5,039 bases of DNA. Origin: an uncultured Porphyromonadaceae bacterium (GTDB lineage Bacteria; Bacteroidota; Bacteroidia; Bacteroidales; Muribaculaceae). The notes under the pieces are model-generated. The model was not told where the DNA came from. It was given only the letters and a program-made list of their open reading frames with translations, and did no database searches. The stretch covers positions 1 to 5,039 of the forward strand of contig CAJMDR010000183.1 of the NCBI GenBank assembly GCA_905212215.1. The letters are read 5' to 3'. A program made the position numbers and the translations under genes. Positions within the stretch are counted from its first letter, which is position 1. The number at the start of each line of letters is the position of its first letter. This document shows, in pieces, positions 1 through 5,039 of the stretch.

Positions 1-475
1 GACAGAACTGGTGAATCATGCTGCCGCCCCCTATCACTGCATTGTCGTCGATGATTACCTCGCCGCCGATCTGGCTGGCATTGCTGATGATGATGCCGTT
101 GCCTAAAACACAGTCATGCGCCACATGGGTATAGGCCATGAGGAGGCAGTTCTCGCCTACTATGGTCTTGTCTTTCGAGGCAGTGCCTTTGTTGACGGTA
201 ACACATTCGCGGAGTGTGGTGCCGCTGCCTACATAGGCAAAGGTCTTTTCTCCTTTATATTTAAGGTCCTGGGGAATGGCGCTTACTACAGCTCCAGGGA
301 AAATGGTTACGTTGTCGCCGATGCGGGCACCGGGAAAGATGGTGACATTGCCATGGATGAGGACATTGTCGCCTATTTCCACATCATCGTGGATGATGCT
401 GAAATTGCCTATCCGTGCGTTATTGCCGATTTTGGCATCGGGGTGGACGGTATATATCGGGTTAGATGTGAACAT
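1..475 (-). CDS. lpxA: UDP-N-acetylglucosamine O-acyltransferase LpxA (partial, C-terminus outside window)
   Basis: LpxA is a cytoplasmic trimeric enzyme that moves a 3-hydroxyacyl chain from acyl-ACP to the 3-OH of UDP-GlcNAc, the first step of lipid A synthesis. I translated 158 complete codons from the ATG at 475. The protein is a left-handed beta-helix with many hexapeptide repeats (for example IGNNAR, IGNFSI, IGDNVL, IGDNVT) over residues 16-60. The LpxA loop follows (SAIPQDLKYKGE, 65-76), then VTVNKGT at 92-98 and THVAHDCVLGN at 116-126. His120 in AHDC matches the catalytic His125 of E. coli LpxA, and the IHQFC motif at 154-158 matches the region of E. coli His160. The IPQDLKY and AHDC motifs separate it from LpxD. 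The start lies 18 bases after the lpxC-fabZ stop, so the two are surely co-transcribed; no Shine-Dalgarno is seen, as is usual in this phylum. The C-terminal helical part, roughly 100 residues in the family, is cut off by the window edge. Confidence 0.96.
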   Translation of the reverse strand, partial: MFTSNPIYTVHPDAKIGNNARIGNFSIIHDDVEIGDNVLIHGNVTIFPGARIGDNVTIFPGAVVSAIPQDLKYKGEKTFAYVGSGTTLRECVTVNKGTASKDKTIVGENCLLMAYTHVAHDCVLGNGIIISNASQIGGEVIIDDNAVIGGGSMIHQFC

Positions 476-493
476 GATGTGATGGAGTGTCGA

Positions 494-1879
494 TTATTTC
501 TTATTCTTGATTATCTGGGCCATGAACTCAGCCTCACATACTATCTTTTCTCCTACGAAGGCAAAGCCTTTCACCACGGCGCAGCCACGGCGTATCTCCG
601 TCATCAGGTTTACACTGAGGAGAAGGGTATTGCCGGGGACTACTTTCTGGCGGAACTTTACATTGTCTATCTTGAGGAAGTAAGTGGAATAAGTCTCCGG
701 CTCCTCTACCTGGTTGAGCACGAGCACTCCTGCGGTCTGCGCCATGGCTTCTATCTGAAGCACTCCGGGCATGACGGGTTCCTGCGGGAAATGTCCCTGG
801 AAGAAAGGTTCGTTGACGGTGACGTTCTTAACCGCTACGGCGTGACGTTTGTCCAGCTCGATTATTTTGTCAATAAGCAGGAAAGGATAGCGGTGCGGCA
901 GCAATTTGCGAATGCCGTTGATGTCGATGAGGGGCGCTGTGCCGGGGTTATAGAGCGGGCTCTGCGCCTCGGTATGCTTGACCTCCTTGCGCAACATGCG
1001 GGCAAAACGGGTGTTGATGCTGTGTCCCGGACGGATAGCTACCACTCGGCCTTTGAGCGGACGGCCTATGAGTGCCAGGTCGCCCAACACATCCATGAGT
1101 TTGTGGCGTGCCGGCTCATTGTCCCATTTGAGCGGAGTGGGATTGATGTAGCCGAGCTTATCAAGATGCATGTGCGGAGTCTGCATAAGGTCGCAGATCT
1201 TGTTTATGTTCTCCTGACTTGTCTCGCGGTCGTAGATGACGATGGCGTTCTCCAGATCTCCTCCTTTTATGAGGCCATGTGAGAGAAGTTGCTCTATCTC
1301 GCGCACAAAGACGAAAGTACGGGCTGCGGCAACTTCATTCTTGAACTCGGCAAGGTCGTCGATGATGGCGAACTGGTTGGGGAGAATGGGGGAGTTGTAT
1401 TCCACCATTGTCTCCACTGAGAAATTCTCGTCGGGATAGATGGTGATGGTAGAGCCGGACTCCTCGTCGTGGTAGGAAGTCTTCTGCTTGATAATATAGA
1501 AGTCTTTGTCGTGGTCCTGCTCCTCTATACCCACACGCTCTATCTCTTCAATGAAACGAATTCCTGAGCCATCGAGTATAGGCATCTCAGGTCCGGTAAG
1601 CTCTATGAGGCAGTTGTCGATGCCGGAAGCCAGCAGCGCTGCCAAAGCATGTTCCACGGTGCTGATGCGTACGTCGCCACGGCCGAGCACTGTTCCTCGG
1701 GCGGTGTCAACTACATTCTCGGCAAGGGCGTCGACAACGGGTTCTCCCTCAAGGTCGATGCGTTTGAATTTGTATCCGTGATTTGCGGGTGCCGGCTTGA
1801 AGGTAGCAGTTATCTCCAGACCTGAATGTAAGCCTTTACCCTGGAGGGTGAATGCTGATTTGAGTGTCTGCTGGTTCAT
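494..1879 (-). CDS. lpxC-fabZ: Bifunctional UDP-3-O-acyl-GlcNAc deacetylase / 3-hydroxyacyl-ACP dehydratase (LpxC-FabZ fusion)
   Basis: This 461-residue fusion has an LpxC domain (about 1-305), a short linker (about 300-317) and a FabZ hotdog domain (about 318-461). LpxC is the zinc amidase that commits UDP-3-O-acyl-GlcNAc to lipid A. FabZ dehydrates 3-hydroxyacyl-ACP in fatty acid elongation. In LpxC, TVEHALAAL holds Glu76 and zinc ligand His77; RHKLMDVLGD holds zinc ligands His259 and Asp263; His286 in RPGHS matches E. coli His265. LDGSG (102-106) and ARTF (186-189) are also conserved. In FabZ, LPHRYPFLLIDKI is at 327-339, His363 lies in GHFP and Glu377 in QIEAMAQ; their 14-residue spacing matches the His/Glu pair of single FabZ proteins. 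Both active sites appear intact. The ATG at 1879 gives the expected LpxC N-terminus (TLKSAFTLQGKGLHSG). The gene sits between lpxD and lpxA, where E. coli has separate fabZ. The fusion is known in Bacteroidota. Confidence 0.97.
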   Translation of the reverse strand: MNQQTLKSAFTLQGKGLHSGLEITATFKPAPANHGYKFKRIDLEGEPVVDALAENVVDTARGTVLGRGDVRISTVEHALAALLASGIDNCLIELTGPEMPILDGSGIRFIEEIERVGIEEQDHDKDFYIIKQKTSYHDEESGSTITIYPDENFSVETMVEYNSPILPNQFAIIDDLAEFKNEVAAARTFVFVREIEQLLSHGLIKGGDLENAIVIYDRETSQENINKICDLMQTPHMHLDKLGYINPTPLKWDNEPARHKLMDVLGDLALIGRPLKGRVVAIRPGHSINTRFARMLRKEVKHTEAQSPLYNPGTAPLIDINGIRKLLPHRYPFLLIDKIIELDKRHAVAVKNVTVNEPFFQGHFPQEPVMPGVLQIEAMAQTAGVLVLNQVEEPETYSTYFLKIDNVKFRQKVVPGNTLLLSVNLMTEIRRGCAVVKGFAFVGEKIVCEAEFMAQIIKNKK

Positions 1880-1893
1880 AGTCTATTGCTGTC

Positions 1894-1908
1894 GGCACTC
1901 AGGGTGCC
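1894..1908. other. Short hairpin in the lpxD to lpxC-fabZ gap
   Basis: GGCAC and GTGCC form a perfect 5-bp stem around a 5-base loop, 15 bases before the lpxC-fabZ start codon. On the minus strand it is not followed by a T-run, so it does not look like a terminator. The rest of the 96-base gap (1880-1975) shows no TAnnTTTG-like element, which favours read-through from lpxD. The stem could influence translation of the fusion gene or mark an RNA processing site, but a stem this short may be chance. Confidence 0.25.
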
Positions 1909-1975
1909 TTTGTTGTTTCTGTTGTGTATTAATGATGATGATTACTTATGCGGAGACGAGTGTTTCAGTGGAGAG

Positions 1976-2986
1976 TCAGTCTTCGAGTTTACCTTCTTCA
2001 AACAGCCGTCCGAGTTTCTTCATATATACCTGGTTCTTTGCGAACTGCCGCTGTTCTATGGCGGGATAGCCAATCAACGACTTGTCGGAACCTACGGTGT
2101 TGGGGATACCGCTCTGAGCACCGAATTTGTTGCGGTCGCCGATGCGTATATGTCCGGCAAATCCTACCTGTCCGGCTATCATATTGTGGCTTCCGATATG
2201 TGTGCTTCCAGCAACACCCACCTGAGCGCAGAGGACGTTGTGTTCTCCTACCTCTACATTGTGTCCGAGCTGGACGAGATTGTCAAGCTTGGTGCCTTTA
2301 CCGATTCGCGTGGCTCCGAAGGTGGCCCGGTCAACGGTGGTATTGGCTCCTATTTCCACATCGTCGGCAATTTCCACATGACCGAGTTGCGGTATCTTCT
2401 CGTAGCTGCCGTCGGGAAGCGGGGCAAATCCGAAACCATCGGCGCCTATCACTGCTCCGGAATGGATTATGCAGCGTTTGCCAATGCGTGTTCCTGAATA
2501 GATACGTACTCCGGCATAGATTACTGTGCCTTCGCCTATCTCCACATCGTTGCCGATATAGCATTGGGGATAAATCATGACTCCCTTGCCAACTTTCACA
2601 TTGTCGGAAAGATATGCGAAGGCGCCTATATATCCGCCTTCCGGCAATTCGAATCCTTCCGGCAGACGGCACGGCTGCTCAATTCCCGTGGGAACATGGG
2701 CTGTGAGCCGTTGTGCAAGTGTCATCAGCTCTGCTAAAGCTGCATAAGGGTCTGACACGCGAAGAAGCGCTGCCTTGACGGGTTTCTCAGGCACAAAATT
2801 GTCTGCTACAAGTACCGCCGAGGCTTCTGTGGTGTAGATGAACGGTGTGTATTTGGGATTTGCCAGAAACGTTATGCTTCCGGCTCCTGCATGGTCTATC
2901 TGACCAAACGATTCTATTATGGTGTTTTCGTCCCCTTCGATTCGACCTTTCACAAAAGAGGCCAAATCCTTCAAGGTTACTTTCAT
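1976..2986 (-). CDS. lpxD: UDP-3-O-(3-hydroxyacyl)glucosamine N-acyltransferase LpxD
   Basis: LpxD adds the second 3-hydroxyacyl chain, from acyl-ACP, to the 2-amino group left free by LpxC, giving UDP-2,3-diacylglucosamine in the cytoplasm. The 336-residue protein is of normal family length. An N-terminal uridine-binding domain (about 1-100) includes the typical ITFLANPKY at 38-46. A left-handed beta-helix of hexapeptide repeats follows (about 115-295), and then a short C-terminal helix (about 308-336). His242 in QLGHNV matches the catalytic His239 of E. coli LpxD, and His279 in FAGHIRI matches His276. HSGAVIGADGFGF at 175-187 and TTVDRA at 216-221 are LpxD signatures. I chose the ATG at 2986 because MKVTLKDLASFV matches LpxD N-termini. 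The frame stays open for 30 more codons upstream, but that stretch overlaps the promoter and looks unlike any LpxD. It is the first gene of the operon, ahead of lpxC-fabZ. Confidence 0.96.
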   Translation of the reverse strand: MKVTLKDLASFVKGRIEGDENTIIESFGQIDHAGAGSITFLANPKYTPFIYTTEASAVLVADNFVPEKPVKAALLRVSDPYAALAELMTLAQRLTAHVPTGIEQPCRLPEGFELPEGGYIGAFAYLSDNVKVGKGVMIYPQCYIGNDVEIGEGTVIYAGVRIYSGTRIGKRCIIHSGAVIGADGFGFAPLPDGSYEKIPQLGHVEIADDVEIGANTTVDRATFGATRIGKGTKLDNLVQLGHNVEVGEHNVLCAQVGVAGSTHIGSHNMIAGQVGFAGHIRIGDRNKFGAQSGIPNTVGSDKSLIGYPAIEQRQFAKNQVYMKKLGRLFEEGKLED

Positions 2987-3004
2987 TACGTAAAAAAATT
3001 TTTG

Positions 3005-3036
3005 CAAATATCGCAAAAAAAATCCACACCGCCAAA
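3005..3036 (-). promoter_or_regulatory. Bacteroides-type promoter for the lpxD operon
   Basis: Reading the minus strand, TTTG (3036-3033) is followed after exactly 20 bases by GATATTTG (3012-3005), which matches seven of eight positions of the Bacteroidota -7 element TAnnTTTG. The known spacing of this promoter class is about 19 to 21 bases. Transcription would begin around 2998-3000, leaving a leader of only about a dozen bases before the lpxD ATG. The leader and flank are rich in T and A, which fits the phylum's translation starts without Shine-Dalgarno. This is a motif match; the start of transcription is inferred. Confidence 0.6.
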
Positions 3037-3121
3037 CTCTTGCAGTTTCAACAGTACCATAAGCATACACCAACAATTATCTGAAGTGTTTTTCAGCAAG
3101 CATATATATAGTTATAAGAAC

Positions 3122-3159
3122 CACGGCAAGAGTCTGTTATTTTCAAGACTCTTGCCGTG
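3122..3159 (-). terminator. Strong hairpin terminator after the DUF805 gene
   Basis: The arms 3122-3135 and 3146-3159 pair perfectly over 14 bp (CACGGCAAGAGTCT with its complement) around a 10-base A/T-rich loop. It begins 31 bases past the DUF805 stop. On the minus strand it is followed by GGTTCTTATAACTA, which is A/T-rich but lacks a clean T-run. It separates the DUF805 unit from the lpxD promoter. No gene on the plus strand converges here, so a minus-strand terminator is the natural reading. Confidence 0.75.
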
Positions 3160-3171
3160 TTATACGTTTGT

Positions 3172-3190
3172 AAGCCCCTTATATGGGCTT
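3172..3190 (-). other. Small hairpin directly after the DUF805 stop codon
   Basis: AAGCCC (3172-3177) and GGGCTT (3185-3190) form a perfect 6-bp stem with a 7-base loop, starting at the first base after the DUF805 stop codon. On the minus strand it is followed by ACAAACG, not by T residues, so alone it is a poor terminator. It lies in tandem with the larger stem at 3122-3159 and may protect the 3' end of the mRNA or be chance. Confidence 0.35.
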
Positions 3191-3646
3191 TCAATATTGT
3201 GAGTTGCGGTTTGCAGGAGGATAGTTGTATACCCCCTCCGGGACAGGGCCGTATTTATTGTCGGAGGGTTCGGTGGGCAACAGTGTGAATACTAACACAG
3301 CGATGTTGGCGATGGGGATGAAGTTAAGGAGGAACCACCATCCGGAACGGCCTGTGTCATGCAATCTGCGGAACAGCACTGCTAAGCTGGGAAGCAAAAG
3401 CACAAGCCAGATTATGCCGAACACTACACCTCCTAATGTTGAGAATCCGGGGTCGGAGTCGATGTCATACATCATGCCGGGACTCGTCAATGTGTCGTGG
3501 GTTGCTTTACCTACCAGGATGAAATAGGCAATGAAGCCTATTATGCCTGCGAAAAGTTGCCACCACCAGTATTCGCTGCGGGAGGCCCTTCCGCTGAAAG
3601 TAGCATACTTGGAAAAACAAGTGCTGATTGATTTGCCGAATGTCAT
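3191..3646 (-). CDS. DUF805 family inner membrane protein
   Basis: This 151-residue protein belongs to the DUF805 family (YhaH-like small membrane proteins), whose biochemical role is unknown. The family marks are clear: FSGRASRSEYWWWQLF at 17-32, FRRLHDTGRSGWWFLLN at 92-108, then a final hydrophobic stretch and TEPSDNKYGP at 125-134. Hydrophobic segments at about 31-46, 72-92 and 103-123 suggest three membrane helices. The region between the first two (about 47-70, with several Asp residues) would be a polar loop. There is no cleavable signal peptide. The length is typical or slightly long for the family, with a Pro/Asn-rich tail at about 135-151. It starts 26 bases after the upstream 110-residue gene, so the two probably share a transcript, and it is followed by hairpins. 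The family is certain; nothing here gives a function. Confidence 0.9.
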   Translation of the reverse strand: MTFGKSISTCFSKYATFSGRASRSEYWWWQLFAGIIGFIAYFILVGKATHDTLTSPGMMYDIDSDPGFSTLGGVVFGIIWLVLLLPSLAVLFRRLHDTGRSGWWFLLNFIPIANIAVLVFTLLPTEPSDNKYGPVPEGVYNYPPANRNSQY

Positions 3647-3672
3647 ATTAGAATGTTGTTTTAGTGATTACA

Positions 3673-4005
3673 TTAATGGTTGAAGATGCCGAACAGCCCT
3701 TTCTTGCGTTCCGGACGCAGATGGATGTGCGAAACGGGATTCTGTTTGTCCAAAAACATTATATGGTTGTGGAAAACAAAAGCCACCATCCGCTCAAATT
3801 CTATAACGGAGTAAATGCTGCGTATAAGAAATCTCTTAAAAGGGGAGAACTCTTCCATGTTTGTTATTTCCACTTTCTCATCGTCAATCACTATGGGATT
3901 GTTTTCTGAAAGTATAGTCTGGAAATAGGGTAGGTTAAGTTCTTCTCTTTTAGCAGGCTTTTTGTAACGCTTGTATATTTCTTTTATAACTTCGTCGTTT
4001 ATCAT
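3673..4005 (-). CDS. Hypothetical protein, 110 residues, upstream of DUF805
   Basis: I do not recognise a named family. The 110-residue product is polar and charged, with no membrane helix, no signal peptide and no Cys or Trp, so it is probably cytosolic. The N-terminal part (MINDEVIKEIYKRYKKPAKR, 1-20) looks helical and basic. The middle (about 36-75) alternates acidic and hydrophobic residues. The tail is basic (RPERKKGLFGIFNH, 97-110). I chose the ATG at 4005; a TTG three codons upstream (4014) would add only three residues. Support as a real gene comes from its protein-like composition, its strand and its 26-base spacing to the DUF805 gene. Its G+C is 128 of 333 bases (38%), far below sampled 60-base stretches of the lpx genes (57-58%) and of DUF805 (52%), so it may have been acquired separately or may be evolving under loose constraint. 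Confidence 0.7.
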   Translation of the reverse strand: MINDEVIKEIYKRYKKPAKREELNLPYFQTILSENNPIVIDDEKVEITNMEEFSPFKRFLIRSIYSVIEFERMVAFVFHNHIMFLDKQNPVSHIHLRPERKKGLFGIFNH

Positions 4006-4064
4006 AACGCGCAACCATGCCGGACTAATATATAAAGATCGTTTGACGACCGATTAGACCTGCA

Positions 4065-4078
4065 TTTCAAAGTTGAAA
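4065..4078. promoter_or_regulatory. 14-bp dyad upstream of the 110-residue gene
   Basis: TTTCAA and TTGAAA form a perfect inverted repeat with a 2-base centre (TTTCAAAGTTGAAA), 60 to 73 bases before the start codon at 4005. The shape fits an operator for a dimeric regulator, but no regulator gene is nearby. On the minus strand CAACTTTG within it also matches six or seven of the eight -7 promoter positions, but no TTTG stands at the right distance upstream. Confidence 0.3.
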
Positions 4079-4111
4079 CAACACTGTGAGATGGATTGTT
4101 CATGAAAAATT

Positions 4112-4130
4112 TAATTGACTTGTAATTGAC
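4112..4130. repeat. 8-bp direct repeat with 11-bp spacing
   Basis: TAATTGAC occurs at 4112-4119 and again at 4123-4130, an 11-bp centre-to-centre distance, which is close to one helical turn. Two like half-sites on the same face of the DNA are the usual form of a tandem response-regulator site. The repeat sits in the A/T-rich gap about 110 bases upstream of the 110-residue gene. The function is inferred from spacing only. Confidence 0.3.
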
Positions 4131-4200
4131 CTTTTAGTCTAGGCTCGATGACCTGAATAAGTCAAAAACGGAATGGACTCAAGGATGCCGAATTGTAAGA

Positions 4201-4246
4201 AAACAGCAGGGAAAAATGCTGGATATAGAAAAATTCCCTGCTGTTT
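4201..4246 (-). terminator. Hairpin terminator of the decarboxylase operon
   Basis: The arms 4201-4213 and 4234-4246 pair perfectly over 13 bp (AAACAGCAGGGAA with its complement) around a 20-base loop. It lies 29 bases past the oadB stop. On the minus strand the stem ends in GTTT and runs on as TCTTAC, a modest T-rich tail. With no gene on the plus strand here, it most likely ends the transcript that contains oadB, which implies that oadB is the last gene of its operon. Confidence 0.75.
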
Positions 4247-4275
4247 CGGTATCTTAACCGGTTATTTGTTTTTCC

Positions 4276-5039
4276 TTAGCCTAAGAAGCTCAATAATACG
4301 CCCGCAGCAACTGCCGAGCCGATTACACCGGCCACGTTCGGACCCATGGCGTGCATGAGCAGATAGTTCGAAGGATCATATTCCAGACCGACATTGTTGG
4401 AGATACGGGCTGCCATAGGCACTGCGCTTACTCCGGCATTGCCGATGAGGGGGTTGATCTTCTTGTCTTTTCGCAGGAAGAGGTTCATGACCTTTACGCT
4501 GAGCACACCCGCGGAAGAGGCAATGATGAATGCCACGAAGCCGAGGGCGAAGATCAGGATGGTGTCCTGTGTGAGAAACTTGTCTGCCTGAGTGGAGGCT
4601 CCTACGGTAAGACCGAGCAGGATAGTTACAATGTCGGTCATTGCGTTGGATGCCGTCTTGGCAAGACGTGTTGTGACTCCGCTCTCACGCAGCAGGTTGC
4701 CGAAGAACAGCATGCCGAGCAGCGGAAGACCGCTGGGAACGACGAAGCATGTGAGGATAAGACCCACGATGGGGAAGATAATCTTCTCGTTCTGGGTTAC
4801 GGCACGGCCTGTCTTCATCTTTATGGTGCGTTCTTTCTTAGTGGTAAAGAGCCGCATCAATGGAGGCTGGATAAGGGGTATCAAGGCCATATAGGAATAT
4901 GCTGATACCGCCACTGCGCCCAAGAGGGTAGGATTCAGCTTTGAAGTCAGGAAGATTGCGGTAGGGCCGTCGGCGCCGCCGATGATGGAGATGGCGGCAG
5001 ACTGCTTCTGGGTGAAGTCCACCAGACCGGTAGCGGCCA
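4276..5039 (-). CDS. oadB: Sodium-translocating biotin-dependent decarboxylase beta subunit (OadB/MmdB family), C-terminal part
   Basis: This is the membrane subunit that decarboxylates the carboxybiotin carrier and couples the reaction to sodium export, as part of oxaloacetate or methylmalonyl-CoA decarboxylase. The visible 253 residues are the C-terminal part of a protein that usually has about 380-430; the frame is open to the window edge. [10 protein letters not shown] is at 20-29 (window numbering) and [14 protein letters not shown] at 46-59. [16 protein letters not shown] spans 195-211, followed by several hydrophobic segments. From memory of Klebsiella OadB, the key residues Asp203, Tyr229, Asn373, Gly377, Ser382 and Arg389 match Asp23, Tyr49, Asn195, Gly199, Ser204 and Arg211 here with the same local spacing. 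The GTG at 5022 is an internal Val codon, not the start. Which substrate the complex uses cannot be told from the beta subunit; in Bacteroidales a methylmalonyl-CoA decarboxylase of the succinate-propionate pathway is the likely case. A hairpin follows the stop. Confidence 0.95.
   Translation of the reverse strand, partial: AATGLVDFTQKQSAAISIIGGADGPTAIFLTSKLNPTLLGAVAVSAYSYMALIPLIQPPLMRLFTTKKERTIKMKTGRAVTQNEKIIFPIVGLILTCFVVPSGLPLLGMLFFGNLLRESGVTTRLAKTASNAMTDIVTILLGLTVGASTQADKFLTQDTILIFALGFVAFIIASSAGVLSVKVMNLFLRKDKKINPLIGNAGVSAVPMAARISNNVGLEYDPSNYLLMHAMGPNVAGVIGSAVAAGVLLSFLG

Noticed and set aside
116..1282. 388-residue open frame on the plus strand, opposite lpxA and lpxC-fabZ
   Set aside because: It is the mirror of two well-identified genes, crosses their boundary, and its translation looks like no known protein. 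High-GC codon bias on the minus strand easily leaves such a frame open.
1886..2580. Two plus-strand open frames of about 200 residues opposite lpxD
   Set aside because: Both lie within or across the lpxD gene, which has full family and active-site support. Their translations are rich in Cys and Arg or otherwise unlike proteins.
2987..3076. 30-codon upstream extension of lpxD
   Set aside because: It covers the predicted promoter and encodes a sequence unlike LpxD N-termini; the ATG at 2986 gives the family start.
4012..4014. TTG start for the 110-residue gene
   Set aside because: An ATG three codons downstream at 4005 is the simpler choice; no ribosome-binding site favours the TTG.
4136..4165. 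Sigma-70-like boxes (TTGACT, 18 bp, TAGACT) on the minus strand in the gap
   Set aside because: The phylum's main sigma factor uses TTTG/TAnnTTTG boxes, and the site is about 130 bases from the gene. It is likely chance in A/T-rich DNA.
5020..5022. GTG at 5022 as the start of the decarboxylase subunit
   Set aside because: The frame stays open to the window edge (AATGL before it), and the family has about 130-180 more residues upstream. It is an internal Val codon.
1..5039. Search for CRISPR repeats, insertion-sequence ends, tRNA and rRNA genes
   Set aside because: I saw no repeated spacer pattern, no transposase frame with terminal repeats, and no tRNA-like cloverleaf or rRNA motif on either strand by eye.

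Overview
The window looks like an ordinary chromosomal segment of a Bacteroidota bacterium, most likely an anaerobic gut Bacteroidales. Four things suggest this: an LpxC-FabZ fusion gene typical of that phylum, the gene order lpxD, lpxC-fabZ, lpxA, a Bacteroides-type promoter (TTTG, 20 bp, TAnnTTTG-like) before lpxD, and no clear Shine-Dalgarno sequences before any start. Every gene that can be supported lies on the minus strand, so the window is read from right to left. The genus is not determined.

Right end (5039 to 4276): the C-terminal part of the membrane beta subunit of a sodium-pumping biotin-dependent decarboxylase (OadB/MmdB family). Its start lies beyond the window. A strong hairpin at 4201-4246 ends this unit. 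Next comes a 270-base gap (4006-4275) with an 8-bp direct repeat at 11-bp spacing and a 14-bp dyad, but no convincing promoter.

Middle (4005 to 3191): a two-gene unit with a 110-residue protein that I do not recognise, followed 26 bases later by a DUF805 membrane protein. The 110-residue gene is clearly poorer in G+C (128 of 333 bases, 38%) than sampled stretches of its neighbours. A 14-bp perfect stem at 3122-3159 closes this unit, with a smaller hairpin before it.

Left part (3036 to 1): the lipid A operon. A promoter at 3005-3036 drives lpxD, then the lpxC-fabZ fusion after 97 bases and lpxA after 18 bases; lpxA runs off the left edge. Together these carry out the early steps of lipid A synthesis. 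LpxA adds the first 3-hydroxyacyl chain to UDP-GlcNAc, LpxC removes the acetyl group, and LpxD adds the second chain. FabZ dehydrates the same 3-hydroxyacyl-ACP pool for membrane fatty acids, so its fusion to LpxC puts both users of that pool in one transcript and one polypeptide. Active-site residues are intact in all four activities as far as they are visible.

I see no mobile element, CRISPR array, tRNA or rRNA. I found no evidence of a previously undescribed system. The least explained item is the low-GC 110-residue gene paired with DUF805.
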